From: Actinernus sp. WN-2022
Lineage: Eukaryota; Cnidaria; Anthozoa; Actiniaria; Actinernidae
NCBI GenBank assembly: GCA_030867875.1
Contig: JAOWCC010001501.1
Coordinates: 21,481,524-21,545,523 of the forward strand
Direction of reading: 5' to 3'
Length of the DNA stretch: 64,000 nucleotides
Position 1 is the first letter of the stretch. Each line of letters starts with the position of its first letter. Shown piece after piece: positions 21,490 to 32,452 of the stretch. The notes beneath the pieces were generated by a model that saw only the letters and a list, made by a program, of their open reading frames with translations, was not told the origin of the DNA and searched no databases. The position numbers were made by a program, and so were the translations under genes.

Positions 21490-21772
21490 AAAGTAAAGCA
21501 ACTTTATTTAACGTCGGTAACTCATGACAGTCTGGTGAGACTGATAAACTTGAGGCTGACGTGGGACCTACGATTTTACGTCCTTATCTGAGAAGACGTG
21601 AAGGTCTAACCAATTGTAGTTCTAGAACGAGATTGTTTCACAAATTAAAGGCAGCACCTTCTACTCAGTTATTTTAAGACCCTGAGCGTTAGTCAGGCCG
21701 GGGTTTGAACCCGCGACGTCCCGCACGACAGACCGGAGCTTAACCACTGAGCTAACCGGGAGGCAGTATAGT
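21490..21772 (-). mobile_element. tRNA-headed SINE
   Basis: Minus strand starts with a tRNA-like head: A box TAGCTCAGTGG (21744-21754) and B box GGTTCAAACCC (21701-21711). A unique body follows, ending near an AAATAAAG stretch. It is RNA polymerase III promoter-bearing; not a functional tRNA, because the body does not fold as one. Confidence 0.8.
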
Positions 21773-21936
21773 ATTAGAGATAAATGATTTTATAAACATC
21801 CATGTTATAATTATAGTTCGTATCAGTAATTTTACCAAATGACTAAGTCAGAGAATAGTTTCATTTCCAATGAGAAATATAAAACAATGAATACCTTGGT
21901 AGATCAAGACGTCACGTCATTAACATATTTGAAAGT

Positions 21937-22706
21937 ATACCTGATATAAACTCATAGACGCAACACTCAAATAAAGACTGAATATTCTACCAAGAAATAT
22001 TCTACTATTCACCTGGGCCGGGTTGTTCAAAGCCCGATTAGTGTTAATCCTGGATTAACTCTGCACAGAACATATTGGTTGTCATGGAAATTAACCCTGG
22101 ATTAGCACTAATCGGGCTTTGAACAACCGGGCCCTGGTGTACAACTGACCGATATTTCTGATATCAAAATAAAGGTTAGGTACAACCCGATCGACTAAAC
22201 AAATTCGGAAACATTGATCAAATATGCGGAAATACGTTAATTATTGAGATGATTCAGGTGACCGATAACAATATAGCACGGTGCGGTAATTTCAAATATA
22301 TTGATCACAATAGCGTAAGCCTCAAGTTTAATTGTTATCAGAATTTTACTTGTTATTCAACTTAACCTTCAACTACTAAATTCAAGATTCTAGTTAAACT
22401 TTGGAAACAGTACTTTTTTTCGAAAATTGGGCGCATTTAGTCGTAAATGCTGTCCTATGTCCGCAACTGCTAAATCAAATGATTAACTTCTAAACAACTA
22501 AACGTTTACAAAAAAACGTAACACTTACCTGTCTCTGGTTCTTTAACAGCATCAATGGATAAAATCCGATTTATTTTATACAGCTGAGGGTAGCCTGGCT
22601 GCCAGAGGCTCGAAATAATAAAATAAACTAATGGCGGAGTTGAAGAGGCGAGAGAGAGAAGAAAATAAGAGCCGCTGGTGTTATCGGTTGGAAATCTCAC
22701 TTCCAT
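21937..22706 (-). repeat. Left arm of a large inverted repeat (partner 29774-30443)
   Basis: Reverse complement of 29774-30443 over about 650 bp at high identity, interrupted here by a 116-bp palindromic MITE at 22017-22132. The arm contains GCTGTATAAAATAAATC and a strong donor GAGACAGGTAAGTG. It may be an LTR-like or promoter-bearing piece of an element. Confidence 0.75.
22017..22132. mobile_element. Palindromic MITE with 5-bp duplication CCTGG
   Basis: Arms GGTTGTTCAAAGCCCGATTA and complement, flanked by CCTGG (22012-22016, 22133-22137). The insertion is proved by the empty site in the inverted copy at 29774-30443. It shares its GGTTGTTCAAAGC start with the 106-bp satellite. Confidence 0.8.
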
Positions 22707-22719
22707 GCGTTGAGATACA

Positions 22720-23330
22720 CGTCAAACCGGTTTTGCTGTGCCATAATTACCGTTACATCCATTACTCACGGTTGTGCCTGGTAATGAGTAGATTATCCAA
22801 TCAGGGACGAGGTTCAAATTCTGAACCAAATGTTCGCAGGCTCATCTTTTTCTTAACTCAGTCTCGCATCTTCGGCTTTTATTTGTCGGGTAAGCTCAGG
22901 GCCAAAATAGTATTTCTTATTTAATCTGTAAAAAATCACTTTTGATTTTATGAATGAAAAGAGATAAAAATTAGCTGAAAACGACCAACCCCTAACATAT
23001 GGGATCGTACTTCTTATTGAGTTAAAATCTGCCGAGTTCCTATTTTCGGTCAGCGGTAATACAATAAGACGGTTGAGACTGGTGTGAGTGTTTTGATGAC
23101 ACATATGTTATGTATGCACGTGCTGCCTGTACGACGAACGAAAAATAATAGCGCAGCTTCAAGACACTATAATTTCCGCTTGCTCGAGCTTCGGCCGGTA
23201 AAAGGTAATTCCGTCTTTCGAATGACTGAAGAAAATCGTGAGGATATGCTAGGATTTGTAGTTTGGACTGCTTTATTTTCGTTGTGCAATGTGTTTAGTT
23301 CTCGTTGTCAAAGCGGTCCTGATTACTGTA
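22720..23330. other. No gene recognised
   Basis: Several short ORFs of 80-100 codons but no domain. Confidence 0.4.
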
Positions 23331-23411
23331 GTTGAACTGTAATTGTTTTTCACCACCAGACTTTAAAAAAAAAGTGTGATCACCATACATAGAGTTCCGT
23401 TCAGTCCGAAC

Positions 23412-23520
23412 GAAACTTTCTTACTATCGCAGCTTTCTTACTATCGCAGCTTTCTTACTATCGAAACTTTCTTACTATCACAGCTTTCTTACTATCGCAG
23501 CTTTCTTACTATCGCAACTT
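23412..23520. repeat. 17-bp minisatellite, about 6 copies
   Basis: Repeats of CTTTCTTACTATCGCAG with small variants. It follows a 75-bp stretch whose reverse complement lies at 28238-28312 (GAGTTCCGTTCA). Confidence 0.85.
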
Positions 23521-23554
23521 TTAAGTCTGCTAGAAAGTACCTTTTAATTGTACC

Positions 23555-23845
23555 ACCCTCAAACCTGAGGACATATGGGGACAGATCTTTTTTCCGTTGC
23601 TGCCCAAAAACTCTGGAATGGACTTCCACTAGACGTTAGATGTAGTTCTACTGTAAATATTTTTAAATCTCGTCTAAAGACTTATATTTTTAGGGAAACG
23701 TATTTGTAAATATTTGTTCTTTTGTTTTTAATGTATTTTTAACAATCTTTGTATTTAGTTTTTAATTTTTCAACATTGTAAAGCGCCATAGAGCATTTAA
23801 TGGATATGGCTATATAAGTACAATATTATTATTATTTCCATATGA
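23555..23845 (+). mobile_element. LINE 3' end with stem-loop and ATT tail
   Basis: Frameshifted residues read TYGDRSF, then VAAQKLWNGLPLDVRC and IFKSRLKTYIF, typical of the LINE C-terminus. Then a 3' UTR with the AAGCGCCATAGAGCATTTA stem-loop and ATTATTATT. Confidence 0.8.
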
Positions 23846-23905
23846 TCGCTACGCCGGATCGCTTACTAATTTTTCGGCGATCGTAGCGATAATATGGAAA
23901 CCGGT
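23837..23905. repeat. Small palindrome TTTCCATATGATCGC
   Basis: Short inverted pair at the end of the LINE. A relative with the same arms lies at 40570-40705. Confidence 0.6.
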
Positions 23906-23934
23906 CTTCAAGGTCCCCATTGTTTGTTTTGCAG

Positions 23935-24045
23935 CCTCGCAACGGAGATGAACAAGAACAGTCACCACAACACGAGTCACCACAACATCAGGACTCCGAA
24001 CCTCAGAAGGCACCGACTGACAACAAAGACCCGTCATTTTGATTC
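23935..24045 (+). CDS. Possible 3'-terminal exon of an unknown plus-strand gene
   Basis: After acceptor TTGTTTTGCAG a hydrophilic, Gln/Pro/Glu-rich stretch opens (NGDEQEQSPQHESPQHQD and on) and ends at TGA 24043. An AATAAA lies at 24136. No upstream exon was found; could be chance. Confidence 0.2.
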
Positions 24046-24595
24046 CAGAAAGATCATTGCTTGCACCTATTGTGAAAGATATAACTGTGTTGTCAGAAGC
24101 TCCTACTTGAAGACCATGACCAGCAGTGGCTGAAATAAAGACTTTGATAAAGACCAGAGCTGCGCGCCGTTTGCGCTTATGTTTCTGCAAATCAGCTTTG
24201 TAGCATCTTAGGAACCTTGTACGTCTTCATTTCTATGTTAACAGAATGAATGCTTTGGTTTCCGATTTTGTAATATAGGTCTAACACATGCATACACTTT
24301 TGTAGTGTAATTTTGAAATGGCAGTTTTCCTTTCTTGTCGATCTGCCATGATTCTAACATTGATTAGTCATGGATTTTCTAATAGTATTGTTTGAGATCG
24401 TTTTTGTCAGCTTTTGCACTTTTTCCATCTTGCTAAAGTAAAGTTCAGTGTGTACGAGGAAGAGAGGAACGAACTGATTTGAACCATCATGAGCTCAAAT
24501 TAAACTTCAGAATGGACAAAACCCGTCTGTGCTTGTTCTTTGTATTTTCTCTTAACGATTATTCGGGTATTCTCAGAAGACGCTTGACTGTAAAA

Positions 24596-24680
24596 CAGGC
24601 TCTTTCATGCCGCGAAAATCAGTCGAGCTACAGGGCTGTGGACTGATTTTCGCGATACGTAGAGGGACTGTTTTACAGTC
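24596..24680. repeat. Hairpin MITE GACTGTAAAACAG
   Basis: 85-bp palindrome with arms GACTGTAAAACAGGCTCT and GGGACTGTTTTACAGTC, plus inner arms GCGAAAATCAGTC and complement. Confidence 0.65.
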
Positions 24681-25003
24681 GTAAGACGATGCCATCATAC
24701 CCAGAATTTGTATCACAAATATCGTCGCGTTCAACAAATGTCCCCTAGTCTGCTCGCGGCCCTTATGCTTATGGTGTTTTTTTGCTAATTACTCGGGCCA
24801 GGCCTTCGGCCGAGGCACGAGTCAGAAATCGCAAGTGTTTATTATTATTTGTATTTGTTATTTTTTGTGTTGCTGTTTGGCGCCGGAAACCAATGAGTTT
24901 GCACCTTCTTTCAAGTTCACCACCAATCAGATTGCACAGCGTTGGTCACGTGAACAAATCGCCAGGTTAATTTATTTACATAATTTAATACAGTAAAATC
25001 AAG

Positions 25004-25216
25004 ATGGCGGACGAGTCCAATCTCTCAAATGTAAGCAGTTTAATGTTTTATTTAACTTCACTCGTGCAAAAGCCTTCCAACAGGCTCAGGATATTTCAAC
25101 TGGCGCTCTTGTCGGAGCCGAAGCCGTTTTTTTACCCAGATGGGCAGAGATTTTATATACGACACGAAGACCTCAAGGGGCTGATCAAAGCCAGGACCCG
25201 GCTAATCCACATTTAG
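25004..25216 (+). CDS. Unrecognised ORF with promoter-like upstream
   Basis: Starts MADESNLSN at ATG 25004 within AAGATGGCGGAC. Upstream are ACCAATCAG (about 24923) and GTCACGTG. A strong donor-like AAT|GTAAGC follows codon 9, so the true exon may be only 9 codons; read straight through, the ORF is 70 codons with no known domain. The tail overlaps a dispersed repeat (GGGCTGATCAAAG). Low support for a real gene. Confidence 0.25.
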   Translation: MADESNLSNVSSLMFYLTSLVQKPSNRLRIFQLALLSEPKPFFYPDGQRFYIRHEDLKGLIKARTRLIHI

Positions 25217-25219
25217 CGT

Positions 25220-25925
25220 GCTGCTGAAACCAAAGGCTTCTTCGATAGAAATGGCAAGATGTTGTGTTTTTCTAGAAGGACAAAAGATTTCTCGTTAGCT
25301 TCTCTTCCGCCACGGCTTTGTTATTGGAATATAACTGACTAAGAAGTCTTTAACAAAGCCAACTTCAACTCAAGAGCAAAGCTGAAAGGGAAAGTGAAAC
25401 TGAACAGTGTCTTGTCAGGTCATGAAGGCACGGTGAGGTTGAAATCATTGCGTGTTTATATCGATCTGCATTTGTTTGTCGATTTTTTGCGATAGTATTT
25501 ATATCCAGTGTTATCCTTCTGATCATCAATGTCTGGAAGAATGCAGACATGCAGCTGGCATCGACGTAACTTAGCAAAACACAGTTAGAAATTCACTACG
25601 CGTCAGCATGCAAACCCGGTTCGGACGGAGAAGAATCAAAGAGAAAAATCTGAGATATTTAAAAAAATGAAGTAATAATTTGTTTGTAAAATCACGTCGA
25701 AAAGTCTGTTAAGTGTAACAACCAGAGGAAAATGTAAATTTCATACTACAGTATCTCCAATCATTTCACATACCCGAGCAGTTCTCTTCAAAAATCTGAA
25801 AAGAATCGCTGCAAAACCATGCTGTCTAATGACATTGAACAGACCTTTTTGATTCAATAATAAGTGCTGATATGTTTACGTTAAAAGCCAGATTCTCTTG
25901 CTTGGGATTAAAACCGTTAGATGTT
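25220..25925. other. No gene recognised
   Basis: Holds a partial GCTAACGAG-family copy (about 25262-25335). Otherwise unremarkable. Confidence 0.4.
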
Positions 25926-25929
25926 GGTG

Positions 25930-26760
25930 GCGGTGGAGAGATTACAACAACAATAACAATTTATTATACCCTTACAAAGTGTGACAAATTAATGGTAAGA
26001 AAAAATACATATTTACTGAGGGTACTGGCTTCCTGAAATAACTGAGAAGTTAAAAATGCCAGGAGCCCGTTTACATGGAATTGAAATTAAATTACTAGGT
26101 CGGAGGACATGAACAAATACATATACAAACTATTCCATTTGGTCAAGTTATTTACAATATATACGCTGGCATATATATAGTAATACAATTAATACAGTGT
26201 TAATAAATAAATAGATAAATATGAAGAGAAAGAGTACAAACTCAGTCTTATTTTCTCTAGAATAATAGATTTTTACTTGCATAAAAGCTAATATTTGCTG
26301 AGAAATACGTCCTATCTCATCCAGAATGAAAGTAATACTGATCAGTCCTGGTTACAATATATTAATAACATATCAAGATAAGGTACTTGGTGTGATTGTA
26401 TTATTGTTCAGGCTGTAGCTAAATATTATGCTCTAAAATGTACGATTAATATAACAGAATCTGTTGAACATTTTACAGAAACAACTATCATCCAGCCAGT
26501 TATTCCTCTTGCAATAGCTAGAATAATCCCCCCCCTCCCCGCCATTGGGCAAACCTGGAGCATTTGACACTTGTAGTTCATTACATATCCATTATCACTT
26601 ATCGCAAGAGCATCAGTAGTGAACCAGTATTATTCTCTGGCTATATATGGCCAGATGTATTTATAATTTCATTTTAATACAATTAATTAATTCATTTCAT
26701 CTGAACAAAATTTGGCTCATAACAGAAAGATGGTAGCCTCCAGTTTGCTTAAACTGCATT
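25930..26760. other. AT-rich region, likely LINE 3' tail in reverse
   Basis: Starts with ACAACAACAATAACAATTTA and TATACCC TTACAAAG, matching the LINE tail at 60690-60760. The remainder is AT-rich with no coding signal. Confidence 0.4.
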
Positions 26761-26900
26761 CCAGTAAGCTCAGTGGTTAAGCATCAGTCTGTTGTGCAGG
26801 AGGTAGTGGGTTCAAATCCAAAATAACTGGGAGAACTGGTAATGCCTTTGCTATGACATCTGCAAATGGATCTAAAACCTTTGTGTCTTCTTGGATCACA
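26755..26900 (+). mobile_element. tRNA-headed SINE, diverged copy
   Basis: A box TAAGCTCAGTGG at 26765-26776 and B box GGTTCAAATCC at 26809-26819 with correct spacing. Body resembles the 21490-21772 family in CTTCTTGGATCACAATG only loosely. Confidence 0.7.
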
Positions 26901-26978
26901 ATGTTAAATCATAGCCAACACTGAGAATGCAACCAGATCTCTGGTAGTGACCAACCTCAAGTGTAGTGGAATTATATA

Positions 26979-27501
26979 GAGGGTCCACAATAGGTTTGGC
27001 GGGATGGCGGGATCGGGCTTATTTCGAGGGTGGGATTCGGGATGCGAGCTAAAAACAGGAGTGGGACGCGGGATTTCAGGTACGAGCGGGAAGCGGGATT
27101 TCATGTTTTTGAGGGGGCGGGAAGCGGGATACGGGATTATAATTTCCACGTGACCGTGTGTTTAATGCAGATTAACTCTTCAAAACGAACAATCTTCGTC
27201 TTCCATATGTCAACAGCATGTCGCGTACCGTTTGTGTGACTTTGCGTGTTCGTCCAAGGGTCAGAAACATCATCAAATCGTGTTTAGTCTGTTTACTTGG
27301 CAGCTATCCGGATTTTAATGAAGGTGGGTATTTCATGTTATCATTATTGTAATAATTAACGCAGAAAAAAATTTGTAGTTAAAAAAATAAGGGTGGGATC
27401 GGGATTTCAACGTAAAGAAGTCTAAAGAAGGGTGGGATGGTGGGATTAAGAGAAAAAATGAGGTGGGAAAGCGGGATCTGAGGACCCTATTGTGGACCCT
27501 C
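26979..27501. mobile_element. TIR element filled with GCGGGAT repeats
   Basis: Ends GAGGGTCCACAATAGG and complement, flanked by TATA (26975-26978, 27502-27505). The interior has about 15 irregular copies of GGGAT-type words (GCGGGATTTC, GGTGGGATGG) on the plus strand in two blocks. No transposase. Confidence 0.75.
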
Positions 27502-27509
27502 TATATAGC

Positions 27510-28237
27510 CGTATAGATATAGAGTAAATGAATTTGTCACCAATTATAACAATACCATACTAAATACATTGACACTCTCCTCTGTTAGTAGTAGTAGTAC
27601 TAGTTCCCTTGGTGCCACTATATACTTTTTATATATTATAAATATACAGACTAAATCTAGTAGATTACATTAAACATAATCACGACTGCTGCCTTTAAAA
27701 AATCTTTGTTGTTGTTGTAAATGGATGGATAAATAATGCATGTATTAGCAGCTTCCATCAGAGGTGGATCCATGGGAACTTTGTCAGAATTAATTGTTTG
27801 TTGCCCGTCGGTTAGGGGGAAGCTCACTTTAATTGGTTCATGGATCAGGAACCAAGGGACTGACCTTGTATGATTTTTTACTAATTGCTGTGCCCTTTAC
27901 CAGGAGATTTGATATGACAGGTTTGATTGGGCATTTGGACAAATCCACAGGGTACCTGGGGGTTGACCCCTGGGGAAGCCACTGATACATGCATAACACT
28001 AGCTGCTGTAGTAGCTGCCAGTGAATATGCAAAGCTACTGATACAGTGCAAAACTGAATGATAAATCACTGTGAGGAAGTTCAAAGGAACATTGCATGTG
28101 TTATTTTAAAGAGTTGTTGTTGAGGTTTTACTACAGGCAGCCCAAGCTAATGATTTTTACAAGGAATGTATGGGAATTTTTAGAAAAAATCTAAAACTGT
28201 ACTAAAATGTACAAGAAAGTAAATCAATCCTTTTTTT
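27510..28237. other. No gene; one Harbinger-like end
   Basis: 27940-27990 carries GACCCCTGGGGAAGCC, like the ends of the elements at 824 and 12920. The rest shows nothing. Confidence 0.4.
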
Positions 28238-28312
28238 GTTCGGCGTGAACGGAACTCTATACTCGGTCATATTTTTCGAAAATCTGGTTGTGAAAAACAA
28301 TTCAAGGTAAAC
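28238..28312 (-). repeat. Inverted copy of 23334-23412
   Basis: About 75 bp whose reverse complement shares AATTGTTTTTCAC and ATAGAGTTCCGTTCA with the left copy. Confidence 0.6.
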
Positions 28313-28409
28313 ACCACACAAAACCAAAAGAAACTAAGCACTGGTCATTGCTTTTGCAAGTTTGGTGGCTCTCAATAGAGCCGTTTTGATGTAAGTTATA
28401 TTCTTGCCA

Positions 28410-28703
28410 TTAAACCTTCTTCGTCAATAGATCTTTACCACGGTTTATAGTTGCTTTTCTGGAGAAACTAAATGTCACCACACATGGTATCTCCATTCCA
28501 CCACAAAGCTTGTTGCAATAGTTCCTCCACGAGCAAATATCCACAAGCATCCTTGAGTATTCACACGGTAAATGGCCCACTGCGTCGTCACTGTTCAAAA
28601 CTTTCACAACAAATAAGTCAAACTGATCTTCCACCTCTCTTTGAGTAACTAGTTTTTTCCCCCAATAGATTGCTTCCAGATATCCTTTTAGATCAATGGA
28701 CAG
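28410..28703 (-). pseudogene. HIRAN-like domain fragment
   Basis: A minus-strand open stretch without ATG reads YLEAIYWGKKLVTQREVED, then FDLFVVKV, VGHLPCEYSRML and GMEIPCVVT. It follows the HIRAN pattern (RE, then D-x-FxVxV, then VGHxPxExSR, then IxCxVT). A possible acceptor lies just upstream (CATTAG). HIRAN domains bind DNA 3' ends in HLTF-type proteins and are found in many short cnidarian ORFs. It is probably an exon or a transposon-borne fragment. Two expected hydrophobic residues are changed. Confidence 0.5.
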
Positions 28704-28719
28704 CTAATGAAAAAGCAAA

Positions 28720-29220
28720 CTACATAATATGTACGAGCTAAGTTGTTTTGATTTCATTCAGCGAAAACAAAACTTCTAGTGTCCAGTTTTCTCTCTTCCT
28801 GATTACTAAGCTACGTTATACGTTACTGGTTACTAAGCCTACGGATGAACGTGGGCACGTTGTTGGTTTGGTTGACATGTAAAATGCAATCTAAAAAGTG
28901 ACCCAAATGAACAGATCTCGGTAAACAAATACTATGTAAAGATAGGTCATCAAGTACACTGTATGTTGACATGAAGTTTATACTATTTCAGCCTGTTTAG
29001 CCTTTGCCGTGGCGTCTTGTTGGCCGTAGGCGAGACGGTAGTGTAGGTGGTTCGTGTCCTTAGCTGTCTTCCTATGAGAAGCTGTCCAGGTGCACACCGC
29101 GGCAAAACGTCACGCGCATGCGTATTTGCTATTTCTTGTCAGCGCGCTGCCGCCCCCAGTTTCCCGCGAAAACTGAAATGAAACAACAGGCACGTGCTGT
29201 GATTTTAAAATTTCTGTTTA
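28720..29220. other. No gene recognised
   Basis: Contains GC-rich words including CGCGCATGCGTA (NRF1-like, about 29112), with no assignable gene start. Confidence 0.35.
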
Positions 29221-29396
29221 AAAGTATCTATTTGTGAACTGTTTTGTCAAAAATAAGAAAACTACTTAAAAGATAAGCCTAAGACTTTAACAGGTTAAAG
29301 TTTTCTTAATTTGTAATTCACTGTGAGTTTACTAAGTTGTAAAATTATTTACTAAAAAAGTTGAAACCCTCGGTAATTTGTATTTGACAGCATAGT

Positions 29397-29775
29397 CTTC
29401 GTTCTTTTGGCCAGTGTAGCATACCGTTTTGCCGCGGTGCAGTCCAGGTGATACCTTTGTAACTTTACGAAGGGTTGTTATGTACGCTAGCAAGGCTGAC
29501 TGAGGATTTTCACCTGTCTGCCTGGCTTTCTTCAGCATATTCTTAATTATCGGTATGCACCTGGGTGATGAAGTTACACGACTAAATACATAAGCAACTC
29601 CAGGTCTCCTGGCCTCAACACTATCAAATTGTGGACCATTGACCGAAACCACAGTCACTGGAATGCTGTGTCTCGCAAACAGCCTGCATGGAATTTACAA
29701 CATCTTTACTCTTGGTGTGACTTAACTGTCTAACTTCTGGATATCTAAAATAATAGTTGACAACAGCCAAATAGT
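29397..29775 (-). pseudogene. Ty3/Gypsy integrase fragment, frameshifted
   Basis: Minus strand reads VNYYFRYPEVRQLSHTKSKD, then after a frameshift ARHSIPVTVVSVNGPQFDS, VTSSPR, KNMLKKARQTGE and NPQSALLAYITT. This is the integrase core; the catalytic region around NGPQFDS has Asn after Val where Asp is normal. The stretch between the second and third catalytic residues is partly deleted. It ends exactly where the right inverted arm begins. Confidence 0.85.
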
Positions 29776-30443
29776 GAGATTTTCAACCGATAACACCAGA
29801 GGCCCTTCTTTTCTTCTCTCTCTCGCCTCTTCACCTCCGCCATTAGTTTATTTTATTATTTCGAGCCTCCGGCAGCCAGGCTACCCTCAGCTGTATAAAA
29901 TAAATCGGATTTTATTCATTGTTGCTGTTAACGAACCAGAGACAGGTAAGTGTTACGTTTTTTTAACGTTTAGTTGTTTAGAAGTTAATCATTTGATTTA
30001 GCATTTGCTGACATAGGACACCAGCCTTTACGACGAAATGCGCCCAATTTTCACGGTACTGTAAATTTTCACGGTACTGTTTCCAAGTTTAACTAGAATC
30101 TTGAATTTAGTAGTTGAAGGTTAAGTTGAATAACAAGTAAAATTCTGATAACAATTAAACTTGAGGCTTACGCTATTGTGATCAATATATTTGAAATTAC
30201 CGCACCGTGCTATATTGTTATCGGTCACCTGAATCATCTCAATAATTAACGTATTTCCGCATATTTGATCAATGTTTCCGAATTTGTTTAGTTGCGTTGC
30301 ACCAAACCTTTATTTTGATATCAGAAATATCGGTCAGTTGTAAATCAAGTGAATAGTGGAATATTTCTTGGTAGAATATTGGTAGAATATTCAGTCTTTA
30401 TTTGAGTGTTGCGTCTGTGAGTTATCAGGTATCTAACCCTTAG
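29774..30443 (+). repeat. Right arm of a large inverted repeat (partner 21937-22706)
   Basis: Uninterrupted copy of the arm. It has a pyrimidine-rich start, GCTGTATAAAATAAATC and a donor GAGACAGGTAAGTG. Abuts the Gypsy integrase scrap. Confidence 0.75.
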
Positions 30444-30505
30444 CGCAGCTCTTCGTAGGCCGAAAGCCCTCGAAAGCGGAGCTCTATACACATAGAACAT
30501 ATAGG

Positions 30506-30745
30506 CATCAATGGTGAACTCGTGGATAGATTACTGTAGAATGACATATATAGTCCCTGGCAGGGGTCTATCCATCATAGCCACCAATGGTGAACTAGTG
30601 TACTCGTGGATAGATTACTGTAGAATGACATATATAGTCCCTGGCAGGGGTGGGTCTATCCATCATAGCCAACAATGGTGAACTAGTGTACTCGTGGATA
30701 GATTACTGTAGAATGTCATATACTGTATTAATAGTCCCTGGGGTG
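30506..30745. repeat. 76-88-bp tandem repeat, three copies
   Basis: Units share CAATGGTGAACT, GTGGATAGATTACTGTAGAA and ATATAGTCCCTGG. The second and third units have gained GTGTACTC and similar short additions. Confidence 0.85.
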
Positions 30746-30749
30746 CAAT

Positions 30750-31190
30750 CAAATGTGGAATCACTTGAATTAATCTTGCTTAAAACACTTTAATATCACA
30801 CTCTAACATTACATTATGTATTGTTAATAGACTGTTCATTGTTCAAGGGTAACTTCTTTTATCCTGGTTTTTCTTCCGGCTTGCAAAATAATGATCACAT
30901 AATAATGATCACATCGGAGTGAAATGACCTTGAGTAGAAATTAAGACGAATCATGCAGATCAGTCAGATGTTCAAGAGGGCAGATTTAAGGAACATTTGT
31001 GTGAATGGCGGCCATTATTTTAGAATAAGCAAAAATATGCCCTTGCTTCTAGCGGGAGTCGATCCGTGAACGTTGGACCGTGCTGGGGAGAAATGTTTGC
31101 AAAAAAATGACTACATCGAGAATTAGAGAATGATACCCAAATATTAGCCATACAAATAGATGGTTTTCACTCAATCCCCAGAGATTCAAA
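30750..31190. other. No gene recognised
   Basis: Contains a short direct repeat AATAATGATCACAT (about 30888-30914). Otherwise unremarkable. Confidence 0.4.
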
Positions 31191-31204
31191 TGAGAAAGGG
31201 CATG

Positions 31205-31280
31205 GCGGCCATGTTGGTGTACAGAACAAAAGAAGCTAACGAGGAATCTATTGTTAACTGTACACCAACATGGCGGCTAT
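31205..31280. repeat. Palindrome of the GCCATGTTGG/GCTAACGAG family
   Basis: Arms GGCGGCCATGTTGGTGTAC and complement around AGAAGCTAACGAGGAATC. Confidence 0.7.
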
Positions 31281-31371
31281 GACGTAAAGTGCAAAGGGTC
31301 TACAGCTGCACACGCGTCCGTCCGACACCTCTAATATTTTTACGTGTGTTCAGATAGGATATTTCCAGGAG

Positions 31372-31812
31372 CCCATAACTAGGAGCGTCCATCCCGCACA
31401 CTAGGCGTATGTCACAGCGTTTTCACAAGTTAGATAATTTTTAGAACGGTTTCCTGCTATTGTTGAGTTGCAATTATTCCTAAGGGAATCAAATCACAAA
31501 TTAAAAGCGTAGCAGCCATGTTGTTTGGTATAACAAAAGTAGCTAATGAGGCATATTTTGTTCCGCCACGGTGCAACCATTAATTGGCGGGGGAAATAAT
31601 ATAAAAATAGGTGTAAGTAACAAGGGGACTGTATTAATTATACATGATGAAAATATGGGAATTTTGTACCCGGTAACAACGGGTCAAGTTAGAAACTGGT
31701 CAACGTCAAGTGATATGCAAATGTTTCGCTAAGCTTATAAGCAGTAAACAATTCCTAATTAGGAATGCCCAATATAAACACATACATGGACGCTCCTGGT
31801 TATGGGCTCCTG
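31372..31812. mobile_element. CAGGAGCCC-type element
   Basis: Ends CAGGAGCCCATAACTAGGAG and complement, the same TIR family as 10957-11343. Inside is another GCTAATGAG-type palindrome (about 31510-31580). Confidence 0.75.
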
Positions 31813-32088
31813 ATATTTGTCAGTGCTGAATATCCTTGTAAAACACTGTAGTTTGTAGAATAAATGTCTTTCTCCCCCTTTATTTTTTTACTGGACAACG
31901 TTGTTTTAGCTCTCCTTTCCTCGTTCTGGTATTTTTCTTTCTTACCAAATTATCATTTCAATAAGAATAACTAAAAACATATCCTTTCAAAGCGATCGAT
32001 CTTTCTTCCACCCTGAGAGCAGAGTCTTCTTCGACTCGACGAAAAGTGAGAAGAAAAGAAGTCTTTGCAGCATTCGCGTTGTTTTCGT

Positions 32089-32452
32089 ATAGGCGAATCC
32101 TTGTTTACGTTTTTTCCTCATTAGCATACATCAAACTTCAAGCGACGTACATACAAACAAACAGAGTACATAAATCGAAAGAGATTGTCACACTTGATAA
32201 TCACCGAAAATGTGAGAGTGATATGATAAATATATTTTGAGGAATGAGCGTTTAAAAAGCTCAAAATTTACAATGAATGTATGGCTGTTAGCAACTCTTG
32301 CCCCCCAGCCCATTTTATAAATTTTCGGTGGTTACTCAGTTTAAAATTATCTTTCAACTGATATAGTCTGTTTGTTTGTAGCTTGAAGTTTAATTTATGC
32401 TAATGAGGCAAAAATGTAAACAATGACGTCAGCAAGGATTCGCCTATTGAGC
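32089..32452. mobile_element. Foldback MITE ATAGGCGAATCCTTG
   Basis: Arms of about 80 bp (ATAGGCGAATCCTTGTTTAC left, complement right at about 32375-32452), with a unique loop. Confidence 0.75.

Noticed and set aside
21695..21760. A functional tRNA gene
   Set aside because: A and B boxes are present, but the acceptor and anticodon stems do not form. It is the head of a SINE, as are 26760, 42480 and 49520.
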